From Candidatus Brocadiia bacterium (GTDB taxonomy: Bacteria; Planctomycetota; Uabimicrobiia; Uabimicrobiales; JABWCH01): 34,588 nt of DNA. The translations under genes and the position numbers were made by a program. Below, in pieces: positions 23,879-33,314 of the stretch (its first letter is position 1; every line of letters begins with the position of its first letter). The stretch is from contig JABWCH010000010.1 in assembly GCA_013359215.1 (NCBI GenBank), positions 1-34,588 on the forward strand, given 5' to 3'. Under the pieces are notes generated by a model. It was not told where the DNA came from. It saw only the letters and a list, made by a program, of their open reading frames with translations, and searched no databases.

Positions 23879-25027
23879 TTATCTATGAAAGCGGTCATAA
23901 ACCCAAATCACTAAAAAAAGTACAGCAAAGATGCAAAAAGCAATGAGTGTTCTGAAATAGCAAGGTTTTGAGGATACTTCACACAAATAGGGAGAAAAGA
24001 TAATTTCAAATGCCTGGGAAAAGCCGAAAAGAAAAACAGCAATGGCTAAGGCCCAACGGTTAGATTGGATAAAAAATGCGATAGTCTGAGATGCTATAAC
24101 ATTGTCCTGGTATTCTATTTCCAGAGGAATGACAGCCTGGTTGCTTAGCATGGTAGAATCCAAGACATAGACATCGTATTCAAAATTTTGATCCTGGCTG
24201 TTTCCTTGTTTGACAAAGAGAATGCGGTTGTCTTCTTTGAAATGGATAGCTCGGATTGGGATATTTTCATCACAATGGCGAGCCAAAGTCAAGAAATATT
24301 TTTTGCCTGGCACAACCCAAAAGGCTACATTTCGCTCTTTTACCTTTCGCCCTTTAGAATCTATCAACTTTCGGGTCATAGGGCGACGAGGTTCTGTTAA
24401 CCCCTTCAAACCTGTCGAGTTAGCTAAAGGCCGCAAGCAAATGTTTTTTTGCAGCAAGAGATCTTGCGATTGTTTTTTTACAAATATCTCAAAATCCTCT
24501 TTTCCCCATATCCAGAAGCGGACAGGGGGCGATATTTCCCCTGCCCTTAGATTGGGGATGGGATTCAGGGAATAGCCTCCTGCAATTCGGCTGGAATCTG
24601 CAATTTCCAGAAAGCTATTCTCCAAAGCATCCTGGCTATTGTTTTGGAGAGTGAGGGAAATCCCAAAAATATGCTCCTGGCCTGCTAATGTTTCCACTTT
24701 GTAGTCTATATCCAAACAAGGGGATATAAAAATTTTTGCTCCCTCTATCTTTTCTTCTTGTTGTATCCCGTCCTTTGCATAAAAAAGTTGTCCTTCTCCC
24801 AAAACAACCTCTCCTGCTTTTTCTGGCAAAGTATAGTTTTCTAACCAGGAGAGGCTCTGTTTAGGGTATAGGATTCCTGGCGAAAAGGTCTTGCATGCTG
24901 GACGCAAATCCAAAATAGCTACAGGAGAATCACCCGCTGTTATGGTAAACCGAACAGAGACTTTTTGTTTTGGGAAATAGGGTTTTTCTCCCAGAATCTC
25001 GCTCTTCCCTTGTAAAGGTCTGGACAT
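23879..25027 (-). CDS. Unknown protein with two C-terminal membrane segments, last gene of the ATPase module
   Basis: I do not recognise this 382-residue protein. It has no N-terminal signal peptide. Residues 1-310 look beta-rich (SVRFTITAGDSPVAILDL, FGISLTLQNNSQDALENSFLEI), suggesting Ig-like sandwiches. The C-terminus has two membrane helices (about 322-345, 357-377) and a short basic tail. The helical-hairpin anchor at the end would leave the large domain in the cytoplasm, unless an unusual signal is used. Its ATG is 3 bases after the ATPase stop, and its GGAGAG ribosome site is formed by the last codons of that gene. This argues for coupled expression and a shared complex, with this protein as membrane anchor. 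Repeat A3 follows it. Confidence 0.7.
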   Translation of the reverse strand: MSRPLQGKSEILGEKPYFPKQKVSVRFTITAGDSPVAILDLRPACKTFSPGILYPKQSLSWLENYTLPEKAGEVVLGEGQLFYAKDGIQQEEKIEGAKIFISPCLDIDYKVETLAGQEHIFGISLTLQNNSQDALENSFLEIADSSRIAGGYSLNPIPNLRAGEISPPVRFWIWGKEDFEIFVKKQSQDLLLQKNICLRPLANSTGLKGLTEPRRPMTRKLIDSKGRKVKERNVAFWVVPGKKYFLTLARHCDENIPIRAIHFKEDNRILFVKQGNSQDQNFEYDVYVLDSTMLSNQAVIPLEIEYQDNVIASQTIAFFIQSNRWALAIAVFLFGFSQAFEIIFSPYLCEVSSKPCYFRTLIAFCIFAVLFLVIWVYDRFHR

Positions 25028-25030
25028 GGT

Positions 25031-27343
25031 TTAGCTCTCCAGGATACGATTGATCAAATCTTTTTTAGTACCATAGGTAGGAAGATTGTAGCGTGAGCAT
25101 AAAGCCCTAAGATCCGAAAGCGTGCAATTGATCTCGATGCATTCCATGATTTCTTCATGGTTGAGAGCATCATACATCTCATCTAAGGTATTCTGTCTGC
25201 CAGTGGATGCCACTTCACATCCATGACTTCCCATATACTGGCGGACTTTCACGATAGGAATGGTGTGTGTATTAAAAATGCGTTCATAATTATTTGGAAT
25301 ATGGCTGCGGTCAACTTTTTTTAGTTTCTCTTTTAAATCCTCGATAATTTTCAACAGATTCTTTTTCTCTTCTTCGTAAGAAAATCGCTCCTTGTGCCAT
25401 GCTTTTTCTTTTTCTTGCCAATCTTTCTCTTTTTCTTCCCAATCTTTTCTCTCTTTTTGCCATGCTTTTATTTTTTCTGTGAATTCAGCAATATCCATTT
25501 CCTGCTGGAGCAGACATTTTTCTTTTTCCAAAAGCTTTTTTTCTTGCTCTAGCTGGCTGTGTTCTCTGTCGATCAGCTTTTTTTCTTTTTCTATCAGAGC
25601 TTTTTTCTTTTCTTCCCATTGCTGTTGGGTAGTTTGCTGCTGGGCTTCGATAGATTGCTCTTTTCGGAGCAAATCCTGCTTTTCCTTTTCCAGCTTTTGC
25701 AATTCTTCCAGATTTTGGTTCTTTAAGGATTCCAGCTTCGAAATCTCTTCCTTTAGCTCTTCTTGTCTCTTCTTTTCTTTTAAAGCGATTTCTTTTTGTT
25801 CCTCGATTTCCGTGGCTCTTTTCTTTTCTGCTTCTTCTTTTTCTCTTTGGATGATCTCAGCGCGATGCAAAAAGAAATGCACGTTTCTGCCTTCCCTGAC
25901 TTCCTGCATTCTTTCATCAAAAAGGGTTCCCAGTATTTTCAGAATATTGCCTAAGGTATCTTGAGCAACTGTGGGGTTTTCCTTTCTAAAGCATAGGTCT
26001 CTGAGTTCTTTTTTGGTAAAAGGAAAAATCATTTCTGGATGCTCTGGTATGCTAAATTTTTTTTCCTTCCAGAACAGACGAAGACGTTTTTCTACAAGGC
26101 TGAACAGATCGGCTTCAGAAGGGGAAATCAAATTAACAGGAGGCTTGATTCTTCTTTGCACCTGGGCAGGAAGCCTTCTCGATATATCCATCCAATCGTT
26201 GAGCTGGCAACTAAAGAAAAGGGCTGTACCCTTACCATAGTTGAAGAGCTTGGCAAGGTCTGTGAAGAAGCTGGCCAAAATTCCATCGTATCTTGCAGAA
26301 TCAATATGGCGTTCTTTGAGCCGAGTCAAAGTTTCTTCGAATTGATCCATACTCAGGCAAATCACTTTTCGGCTTAGGCTGATGAGGGCTAATAGAGCTT
26401 TTAGTCTATCGTCCTGGTATTGAATGACATCTTCCTGTCCAGGGCCTATTTCATTTTCCTCGCTGCGATCCAGGGCAAACATGCTTTCGAAAGCAATATC
26501 CGATTCTTTCCCTGGGCGACAAAGGGCAAGCTTCAAGAGCTGCTGGAATGCTTTGGAAGGGATGCTCCCTGAAGTAAGAGATACACGATATGTATGCAAG
26601 GTTTCATTGACTATCTTTTCTATGTCAAATCTATTTTGCAGCAAAGGTATCAGCTCTTCTGGATTTTGTGCCTTTTTTTGAACATCCAGGCAGTTTGTGT
26701 TTGAATTGTCGAATCTGGAAAAAAAGCCGTTTGGCTTAAGGAAAAGTCTGCTGGCCCATTCTGGATCACCGCTCTGGCAAACTTGCTGTATCGTGGTTGT
26801 AAAAAGAGGCATTGCCATAGACAAAAGGGCTGGATAGTCTTCGTTGAGAAAAGATCGGCTTCTCAATTCATCCAAAAGATTGCGTACAAGATAGTATACA
26901 ACAGAGCCTTTGCCCACAAAAGGTCGGAAGTTCAGATAAAAAGCCCCCATTTCCTGGACAGGCTTTTCCAGAAAGCGAAGAAGGTGTGTTTTCCCAGAGC
27001 CTGCGCTTCCTACTAAAACGATCCATTCATTGCCGCCTTCGTCGTTTTTCTGGACACTATGGAACATCCTCTGTATTGCCCCCATCAATTCTTCCCTGCA
27101 AGCTTTATTGATGTTATGGATATTGCTTTCCCAGACAGCTTCTCTGGACATATTGTCTGCTGCGATAAGAGAAAAAGGATTGTGTCTGGTTTGTGCAATT
27201 TCACACAATAAAGCATCATCAGCAGGAAACTGAAGCCAGCCACTGTTGATTGCTTCTTCTGGCTGAGTAACCAAAGAAAAAGAAATCTCTTCTTTTTCTG
27301 GTAAAGTATGGTTTGTGTTCGTGCTATTTTCTCCAAGAGACAT
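25031..27343 (-). CDS. P-loop ATPase with long coiled coil and C-terminal SAP-like motif
   Basis: This 770-residue cytoplasmic protein has an N-terminal ATPase domain (about 60-480) with Walker A GSAGSGKT (112-119) and a Walker B-like KVICLSMDQFEE (D333 then Q334), as in STAND/Orc-like or conflict-system ATPases. A highly charged coiled coil spans about 497-690 (repeated EKEKKLI, KDWEEKEKDWQEKEKAW units). The C-terminus (about 736-770) reads TLSDLRALCSRYNLPTYGTK, then KDLINRIL, a good SAP (DNA-binding helix-extension-helix) motif. Together they suggest an ATP-driven or ATP-switched machine that touches nucleic acid. Its start overlaps the end of the upstream gene by 20 bases with AGGAG before the ATG, and the next gene follows after 3 bases. 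I cannot assign it to a named family. Confidence 0.8.
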   Translation of the reverse strand: MSLGENSTNTNHTLPEKEEISFSLVTQPEEAINSGWLQFPADDALLCEIAQTRHNPFSLIAADNMSREAVWESNIHNINKACREELMGAIQRMFHSVQKNDEGGNEWIVLVGSAGSGKTHLLRFLEKPVQEMGAFYLNFRPFVGKGSVVYYLVRNLLDELRSRSFLNEDYPALLSMAMPLFTTTIQQVCQSGDPEWASRLFLKPNGFFSRFDNSNTNCLDVQKKAQNPEELIPLLQNRFDIEKIVNETLHTYRVSLTSGSIPSKAFQQLLKLALCRPGKESDIAFESMFALDRSEENEIGPGQEDVIQYQDDRLKALLALISLSRKVICLSMDQFEETLTRLKERHIDSARYDGILASFFTDLAKLFNYGKGTALFFSCQLNDWMDISRRLPAQVQRRIKPPVNLISPSEADLFSLVEKRLRLFWKEKKFSIPEHPEMIFPFTKKELRDLCFRKENPTVAQDTLGNILKILGTLFDERMQEVREGRNVHFFLHRAEIIQREKEEAEKKRATEIEEQKEIALKEKKRQEELKEEISKLESLKNQNLEELQKLEKEKQDLLRKEQSIEAQQQTTQQQWEEKKKALIEKEKKLIDREHSQLEQEKKLLEKEKCLLQQEMDIAEFTEKIKAWQKERKDWEEKEKDWQEKEKAWHKERFSYEEEKKNLLKIIEDLKEKLKKVDRSHIPNNYERIFNTHTIPIVKVRQYMGSHGCEVASTGRQNTLDEMYDALNHEEIMECIEINCTLSDLRALCSRYNLPTYGTKKDLINRILES

Positions 27344-28526
27344 AGTAGATCACTCCTGAATGAGTATAGATAGCGAATTCTGACTCTCTGGCTGCATGAG
27401 GGTCATTGATATGATGCAAATCGATCTTTTCTTGTCCACAAAGTTTATTTAAGCTCATCAGATATTGGCTGACACTCAGCCCAGGCAGGTGAGGCAATGC
27501 CTCTCTATATACTTCAGGGAGTTCAGGGCATATCAGAAGTGGGTTTTGATCTACGATTCGGCGGTAGGCTTTTTCTAGTTCATGGGCTATTTTCTCTTCG
27601 GAAATCTCCGCCTTATCTTTTTCCTGAAATTTGGGCTGCTCTGAATTTAGTCTGGATTCTTTTGGCTTTTCAGCGAAAACAAGATTCTTTTTATCTGGGA
27701 GAGCAGAAGGAATTTGCTCTGTTGCAGTTTTGGGCAAAGAAGGCTGCTCAGGAGATTTCTGCACAGGTGCTTCTTCTTTTCTTACCATAGCAATGTCGGT
27801 TTTCTCTAAAGTCGAAGTGGCCTGCGAAGGCGAGGAGAAAGATTTTTCTACGATCTCTCTAAGCCTCGAAATTTCTTTTCGCTGGCTGTCAATATGGGTT
27901 TGCTGCTCCTCTTGCTGAAGTTTCAGCTTTTCAATACACTCCTTATATTGCTGCTCTTGCTTCTGGGCAGATTCCACAAAAGACGATCTGGCTTTCTCTA
28001 CGATACTCCTAATGGAAAGCATTTCCAAGCCAATATGAGAAGCGTTCTGGAAATCTTGGATCAATTTTTTGCAATCGTTTTCCATGGTTTGGAGCGATTT
28101 TTCTAAAGCCAGAGGCTCTATGGCCGCTATTTGCTGGTTGATATTGCAAAAAAATTCTTGAAACTGGCATGCTGTTTTCTCTATTTCTTCTTTCATTCTA
28201 TCCAAAGAAGAACAAAATTTCTGGTATTTTTTTTCCAGAGGAAGCTGCTTGTGGTATTCTATGATTCCTTTTTCTGTAAGCTCAACCACTTGAGACTTTC
28301 CTATTTTTTTTATCAGCAAAATACCCATTTTCTGTGCTTCTTCAAGGACTTCTTCTTGCTGCATTTTCCATTTTTTCTGGGAAGATATGATTTCTTTATA
28401 AGAAACACATCCAGAAGCTTCCCCGCACTGGATCAATATTTGTTGGAGATATTGTGCTTTATCTAAAAGCATTTCAGATTTGGGAGGCTTGCTCTTTTTG
28501 CCAGTCTGTGCAGAGTTTTTTTTCAT
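27324..28526 (-). CDS. Winged-helix-like, coiled-coil protein, first gene of the ATPase module
   Basis: This 400-residue soluble protein is unassigned. Residues about 20-95 look like a winged helix (ILIQCGEASGCVSYKEIISS, a helix, then MGILLIKKIGKSQVVELTEKG as wing). A coiled coil covers about 100-235, including KQEQQYKECIEKLKLQQEE. A Pro/Lys/Ser-rich linker (about 245-325) follows. A compact C-terminal domain (about 330-400) ends in FAIYTHSGVIYYVSWRK, possibly a second winged-helix-like fold. A GAGGA site lies 7 bases before the ATG, about 80 bases downstream of a strong promoter. Its partner is very probably the coiled-coil ATPase that overlaps its 3' end. DNA binding is inferred, not shown. 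Confidence 0.7.
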   Translation of the reverse strand: MKKNSAQTGKKSKPPKSEMLLDKAQYLQQILIQCGEASGCVSYKEIISSQKKWKMQQEEVLEEAQKMGILLIKKIGKSQVVELTEKGIIEYHKQLPLEKKYQKFCSSLDRMKEEIEKTACQFQEFFCNINQQIAAIEPLALEKSLQTMENDCKKLIQDFQNASHIGLEMLSIRSIVEKARSSFVESAQKQEQQYKECIEKLKLQQEEQQTHIDSQRKEISRLREIVEKSFSSPSQATSTLEKTDIAMVRKEEAPVQKSPEQPSLPKTATEQIPSALPDKKNLVFAEKPKESRLNSEQPKFQEKDKAEISEEKIAHELEKAYRRIVDQNPLLICPELPEVYREALPHLPGLSVSQYLMSLNKLCGQEKIDLHHINDPHAARESEFAIYTHSGVIYYVSWRK

Positions 28527-28613
28527 GAAAATTTCCTCACATTATCAAAATAAATTGAACAGCTATAATACTTTATCACCCTTAAATATATTACTCCTAT
28601 GTTTCTGTTTCTC

Positions 28614-28642
28614 ATTATATCTTTTTTGGACTAAAATGTAAA
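28614..28642 (-). promoter_or_regulatory. Sigma-70-like promoter for the three-gene ATPase module
   Basis: On the minus strand -35 TTTACA (28637-28642), 17 bases, and perfect -10 TATAAT (28614-28619). Together with the inverted repeats just upstream, it fills the 228-base gap between the kinase cluster and the module, so the module can be expressed separately. Confidence 0.7.
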
Positions 28643-28645
28643 TAG

Positions 28646-28688
28646 TTTTGCAGAACGATTGCAAAATTACCGCTTAAGAACGGTTCTT
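28646..28688. promoter_or_regulatory. Two operator-like inverted repeats upstream of the module promoter
   Basis: TTTTGCA-7 bases-TGCAAAA (28646-28666) lies directly beside the -35 element. AAGAAC-G-GTTCTT (28676-28688) follows 9 bases further out. Their size and place suit regulator binding. The winged-helix protein encoded downstream is a candidate for autoregulation (inference). Confidence 0.5.
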
Positions 28689-28754
28689 CTGAAATGCTTT
28701 CAACTTTCAAGAAAATTTCTGCATTTTGGAAACAACTATGAGATAAGCTGCTTC

Positions 28755-28982
28755 TCAGGGAAGCTTTTTAGCCGTGAGCTGTACTTCCAAAACCCAAGGT
28801 TCTTCCGAAGGTCTGATAATCTCTTTTCGCTCTTTTATGCTTTGATCCTTTATCCAGGAAAGAAGTACAGGGAGACTAAACAAAAAGCAAAAAAAGGGTA
28901 TCAAAACACAACCTGCCTTGATATATAAAGGAATTTTTTTATTTGATAAAAACTTCAATAGAATTTCTATAAAAATTTCCAT
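28755..28982 (-). CDS. Small membrane protein of the kinase cluster
   Basis: This 75-residue product has one or two hydrophobic stretches (IFIEILLKFL weakly, then AGCVLIPFFCFLFSLPVLLSWI) and a polar, charged C-terminal half. No family is recognised. The ATG is 8 bases after the kinase stop, and a GGGGG ribosome site overlaps that stop, so it is probably translated with the kinase. It could be a partner of the kinase's membrane segment. A real gene is likely but not certain, given its size. Confidence 0.55.
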   Translation of the reverse strand: MEIFIEILLKFLSNKKIPLYIKAGCVLIPFFCFLFSLPVLLSWIKDQSIKERKEIIRPSEEPWVLEVQLTAKKLP

Positions 28983-28990
28983 TTTGCCCC

Positions 28991-31900
28991 CTATGGATTT
29001 TCATAAGTTTCTATGGCTTCTTTTTCTGTTGCATAAATTTTCAACAACGGAACTAAGCCCAGCATATTGAAAAGAGACTTGATTTTGTCTGATACTTTTA
29101 CTATTTTAATAGTTCCGCCCTTTTGTTGGAATTCCTCTGTCATTTTAACCAAAAGCCCCATTCCTATACTGTTTATATAGTTTACCTCGGAAAAAACCAA
29201 AATCTGGTCTTTCATGCCTTGCTGGAAATATTCCAGCAATTGCTTTTCACATACTTGCGATGTATAGGTGTTAATAGGCCCTGCGAGTTGAACCAAAGCC
29301 ACCTTATGATTCTTTAAAGGGATTTCTTTTACAGAAAAGGAAAGATTGTCTTTTTCAGAAGTATTTTGCTTTTCTTCACTATAAGAATTTTTTTCTTCCT
29401 TATCTTCATCTGCTTTTGTCTCTTGAATAGAAGCAAAGTCTGCTTTATTATCTGGTAGACTCCAAAAATCATCGCTTATAGAATTTTGCAACAAGACCTC
29501 CAATGTTTCTGTCACTTCACCTCCAAAGAAAAATTTGGTCATGTATTTTGGAGCTTTTTTTACAGCATATTCCCAAAACCATCCTGGTATCCCGACAAGA
29601 TAGTCAAAGCGAGAATCATGATGATTGGGACAGTCCTTCTGCTCTAATAAGGTTTTTCCCCAAGACGGAAATACCATCTTAGAAGGATAAGCCCTTTTCT
29701 CTTTTTCCATACTCCATACTTTGACTGCACCATCCAGAAAGCCTGCTGCTAAGAGGTTGTCATCTTTACTAAAAGCTAAAGCTTGTATATTTTGCGTATT
29801 TTCTATTGGAAATCGTATCATCTCGCTTGCGCTAATAGAAGAAAATACGATAATATGATCTTTCCATACACCTGCTACTAGAGTTTTTGTATGGTTAAAA
29901 GTCAAACAATTCAAAAGATGATTTTGAAGTATTTTGGGCTGTTTTGGAAAAGATTCTTCAGACATATCTATTTCCTTATCTGCATTTGTACCTATAATCT
30001 TTTCTTTTGTCCAATCTACCTTGCCTATCAATGTATTGCCATCTTGTTGATACAAAACGCTTTTCAGATCGTGAGAAAGAGCAATAACAGGTTCTTGAAA
30101 AAATTGACGGTCATAAGTTTGTAGAGGAACATCCCATACCTGAACAGTATAGCCAATAGCAGACTGCATTTCATTTTCAATGATATATCCTACTTTTTGG
30201 CTGTCCAAACTCCATTCCAAAGAAATTACAGTCCCTTGTGCAATCCCATAATTTTGTACATATTGACTTTTGGATATTAACCCCATTCTGGTTTCCAGGA
30301 GTTTAGAGTGGAATTCTTTTTTTTCTGTATCCCATACTTTTACCACTTCATCTCCTATTGCCAGGAATTTATCGTCAGGGCTGAATTTTAGGTTGTGTAC
30401 AGTGCTTAGATTGTCTTGCAATGTCCAAACAATCTTCCCCGTTTCTGCATCCCATAATTTTACAGTCTTATCATAAGAACCAGAAGCTATCCATTTTCCC
30501 GAATTGCTGAATACAGCACAGGAAATAACATCGGCATGCTCTCCGATTTGCTTTTTTTCTCCTGTCTCAAGATTCCATATTTTTACTGCCCTGTCGTCTC
30601 CAGCAGATAGGATATTTTTGCTGGAAGCACTAAAGCACAAGCTTCGAATGCCTCCATTATGCTGTTTTCCCTGGTATACACATTTGGGTGTTTTAGATAA
30701 CAAAGCAGAAACATCCCTGACTACAACCATATTGAAACCACACCCTTCACCTACTGTCCCAGTATCCTTTGTTCCTTCCTCAAAAGAGTAAACGATCTGT
30801 TTGGTATCTGGATTCACATGCAAGTCCAAAGTATTGTATTTTCTCATAAAAGCATTGCAAAAATTATTCTCCATGCTTGCCAGGGTTTGTCCAGATAAAA
30901 GATCATATATTTTGATTGTGCGATCCTTTTCTTTTCTTGCATCTATGCTTTCCGAAGCAGAAACCAATATAGAATTATCCATAAAGGCCAGAGCTACAAT
31001 CGGGGCAGAATGATAATGCAAATTATGCAAAAGTTTAGGAGGTTTTGACATATTGCATACTAAAATTTTGCCATCCTTACCACCCAGTACGATATTTTTT
31101 CCATCAGGGCTAAAAATCAAACGAGAGACATCCAGGTTTATTTTAAATTTTTGTACGCTTTTTTGTTTTTCTATATCCCAGATAACAAGGATTTTATCCT
31201 GTGTTGCAAAAGCGATAAACATGCTGTCATGGCTTATGGCTACGTTTGTATAGTTAGAAATATCATGAAGGTATTTTTGGCTGATACCAGCACTGCGATC
31301 CCAGATTTCTATGCTATTCTTAGAACAAAGCAGTATAATGCTGTTGTTGGCTAAAATTTTTTCATCAAATTTAATTTCCTTCTCAAAGGTATGAAGGCAT
31401 TTTCCAGAGGCAACATCCCAAACCTTACGATTTTTATATCCTGCGCCATAGGCGATTTCCCCATCTTGGGTTATTCCTTCAAAGAACCTGGCATCTTTTA
31501 TTTTCGCAGTTTCATGATATTCTCCAGAAACCAAGTCATAAAATCGAAAATAGCTATTGGAAAAAGAATTATTTGGAACCATCAGGGTTCGTCCATCTTT
31601 ATGTAACTTTGCGCCTACTAATCCTCCTACGACATTCATTTCTTTCACCCATATCAAGCCATACTTTAGAAATGCACTCAGCAATAAATCATCCGCCTGG
31701 CGGCGCAGATCTTCTACTTCATCTCCCGACAAATTCATAACAAACTGAAGACATGCCCCGCATAGAATCCCTGACTGCCTCCATTCTCTTCTTTCGTGAG
31801 CCTCTTGTGCCTTTGCCAGTGATATTTTAGCCAGTTGAATCTTTGCCATATAGGCATCTTTTTCCTGCATTTTTCTGGATTCTTCAGCCTTAATTTGCAT

Positions 31901-33292
31901 AATTTTCGCTTTTTCCTTTTCTATTTCTGCCTTTTTTTCGTTATCTTGTGCCATTTGACGTTGAATTATTTCACTTTTTTTCGATTCTTCGGCTTTCCAC
32001 CATAAAAAGGTAGATACAGTAATCCCCACTATAAGACTCAGAAAAAGCAGCACAACAGAAAACGATACTGCTTTATTTCTCATTACCAATTTTTGGAAAC
32101 GGCGAAGGTTGGTAACAGGCTGCGCTTTTATGGGGCGATTTTCCAAAAAATTTTGTAGATCTTCTGCCATTTCCTCTGCACTAGAATAACGTTGCAATAT
32201 ATTTTTTTCCAGGCTCTTAAGACATATAGCCTCCAGATCTGGATGAATATTAGGATTCATGGCTCTTGGACGGATAGGCTCGCATTTGCTATTGATTACC
32301 TGGGAAAGGATATTGATGTTCGTTTCTCCCTGATAAGGCGGACGGCCTACTAGCGATTCATATAGCGTAGCTCCTAATGAATATATATCGCTACGAGCAT
32401 CCACTGTTTCCCCCATAGCTTGCTCTGGTGACATATAAGCAGGTGTACCCATAATATCGCCTGATTTAGAAAGCCCCGCCTGTGTATTTTGTTGCTTTGC
32501 CAGCCCGAAATCCATAATTTTAGGGATAAAATTCTTCATTACCATAATATTGTGTGGTTTAAGGTCACGGTGGATGATTCCCTTTTCATGAGCTGACTGG
32601 ATAGCGCGAGCGCATAGTATAAAAAGAGGCACTACATTTTTTAAGGTAATTTTGCCCTGCTGGTTCAAAGCTTTTAATGTTTTGCCTTCAATATACTCCA
32701 TAACAAAATATGGCTTAGGCTTCTCTCCTACCTCAAAAATCTGGACAATGTTAGGGTGCTGCAATTGAGCTGTTAGTCTGGCTTCTTGCAAAAAACGGGC
32801 TATTTCCTTTTCATGGATATTGATACTGTTCAAAACCAGCTTGATTGCAACAGTGCGGTGAAGCTTAATATCCCATGCTTTATATACAACACCCATGCCT
32901 CCTTTTCCCAGTTCAGACTCTATATTATAATGCTCCAAAGATGCTCCAGGCAACAGGACAGGCTGCTTTTTAGGTTGTACCAAAGGCTCTTGCGATTTAG
33001 CACAAGATCTATCTCTCTTTTCTGGCATAGGATCTTCTGATTCAACAATCCTTTTTGTAGCAAGGTCTGGGATTACAGATTCTTCTATTTTTACCGTATC
33101 TTCTTCTGTGACTTCATTATCTTCAATGCTACTATTTTCCACTATTTCTATCTTGTTACCCATAGAAGGAAAATTTTTTCTTTCTGGTATAAGGTATTTT
33201 TTCCAGACTGTATCCTGAGGCTGGATAGAAGGTAAATCCCTATCATAATTTTTGACTTCAGAGTCTTGATGAATATTGTTATTTTGATTCAT
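28991..33292 (-). CDS. Membrane Ser/Thr kinase with coiled coil, WD40 propellers and C-terminal STAS domain
   Basis: The 1433-residue protein has an acidic N-terminal tail (1-120) and a full Hanks kinase (about 121-385): GKGGMG loop (129-134), K151 in VAIK, HRDLKPHN (D243, N248), DFGLA (D261), GTPAYMSPEQ. A TM helix (about 408-431) and a charged coiled coil (about 433-510) follow. About 750 residues of WD40-type repeats come next (SAGDDRAVKIWNLETGEK, ASGSYDKTVKLWDAETGK, AAGFLDGAVKVWSMEKEK), probably two propellers. The protein ends in a STAS domain (about 1320-1433) with the phospho-acceptor-type serine in NYINSIGMGLLVKM and FNMLGLVPLLKIY. WD40-carrying kinases are known in Planctomycetes, but a built-in STAS domain is unusual. 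A longer start at 33346 overlaps the upstream gene by 32 bases; 33292 is 22 bases past that stop and preferred, though its ribosome site is weak. Confidence 0.92.
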   Translation of the reverse strand: MNQNNNIHQDSEVKNYDRDLPSIQPQDTVWKKYLIPERKNFPSMGNKIEIVENSSIEDNEVTEEDTVKIEESVIPDLATKRIVESEDPMPEKRDRSCAKSQEPLVQPKKQPVLLPGASLEHYNIESELGKGGMGVVYKAWDIKLHRTVAIKLVLNSINIHEKEIARFLQEARLTAQLQHPNIVQIFEVGEKPKPYFVMEYIEGKTLKALNQQGKITLKNVVPLFILCARAIQSAHEKGIIHRDLKPHNIMVMKNFIPKIMDFGLAKQQNTQAGLSKSGDIMGTPAYMSPEQAMGETVDARSDIYSLGATLYESLVGRPPYQGETNINILSQVINSKCEPIRPRAMNPNIHPDLEAICLKSLEKNILQRYSSAEEMAEDLQNFLENRPIKAQPVTNLRRFQKLVMRNKAVSFSVVLLFLSLIVGITVSTFLWWKAEESKKSEIIQRQMAQDNEKKAEIEKEKAKIMQIKAEESRKMQEKDAYMAKIQLAKISLAKAQEAHERREWRQSGILCGACLQFVMNLSGDEVEDLRRQADDLLLSAFLKYGLIWVKEMNVVGGLVGAKLHKDGRTLMVPNNSFSNSYFRFYDLVSGEYHETAKIKDARFFEGITQDGEIAYGAGYKNRKVWDVASGKCLHTFEKEIKFDEKILANNSIILLCSKNSIEIWDRSAGISQKYLHDISNYTNVAISHDSMFIAFATQDKILVIWDIEKQKSVQKFKINLDVSRLIFSPDGKNIVLGGKDGKILVCNMSKPPKLLHNLHYHSAPIVALAFMDNSILVSASESIDARKEKDRTIKIYDLLSGQTLASMENNFCNAFMRKYNTLDLHVNPDTKQIVYSFEEGTKDTGTVGEGCGFNMVVVRDVSALLSKTPKCVYQGKQHNGGIRSLCFSASSKNILSAGDDRAVKIWNLETGEKKQIGEHADVISCAVFSNSGKWIASGSYDKTVKLWDAETGKIVWTLQDNLSTVHNLKFSPDDKFLAIGDEVVKVWDTEKKEFHSKLLETRMGLISKSQYVQNYGIAQGTVISLEWSLDSQKVGYIIENEMQSAIGYTVQVWDVPLQTYDRQFFQEPVIALSHDLKSVLYQQDGNTLIGKVDWTKEKIIGTNADKEIDMSEESFPKQPKILQNHLLNCLTFNHTKTLVAGVWKDHIIVFSSISASEMIRFPIENTQNIQALAFSKDDNLLAAGFLDGAVKVWSMEKEKRAYPSKMVFPSWGKTLLEQKDCPNHHDSRFDYLVGIPGWFWEYAVKKAPKYMTKFFFGGEVTETLEVLLQNSISDDFWSLPDNKADFASIQETKADEDKEEKNSYSEEKQNTSEKDNLSFSVKEIPLKNHKVALVQLAGPINTYTSQVCEKQLLEYFQQGMKDQILVFSEVNYINSIGMGLLVKMTEEFQQKGGTIKIVKVSDKIKSLFNMLGLVPLLKIYATEKEAIETYENP

Positions 33293-33314
33293 TTTTTTTC
33301 TTGTTGAAAATATT

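Noticed and set aside
25392-25964. 190-residue plus-strand ORF rich in Ser, Phe and Cys
   Set aside because: It is the antisense reading of the Lys/Glu-rich coiled coil of the ATPase; GAA/AAA-rich codons reverse to TTC/TTT. No ribosome site or family match.
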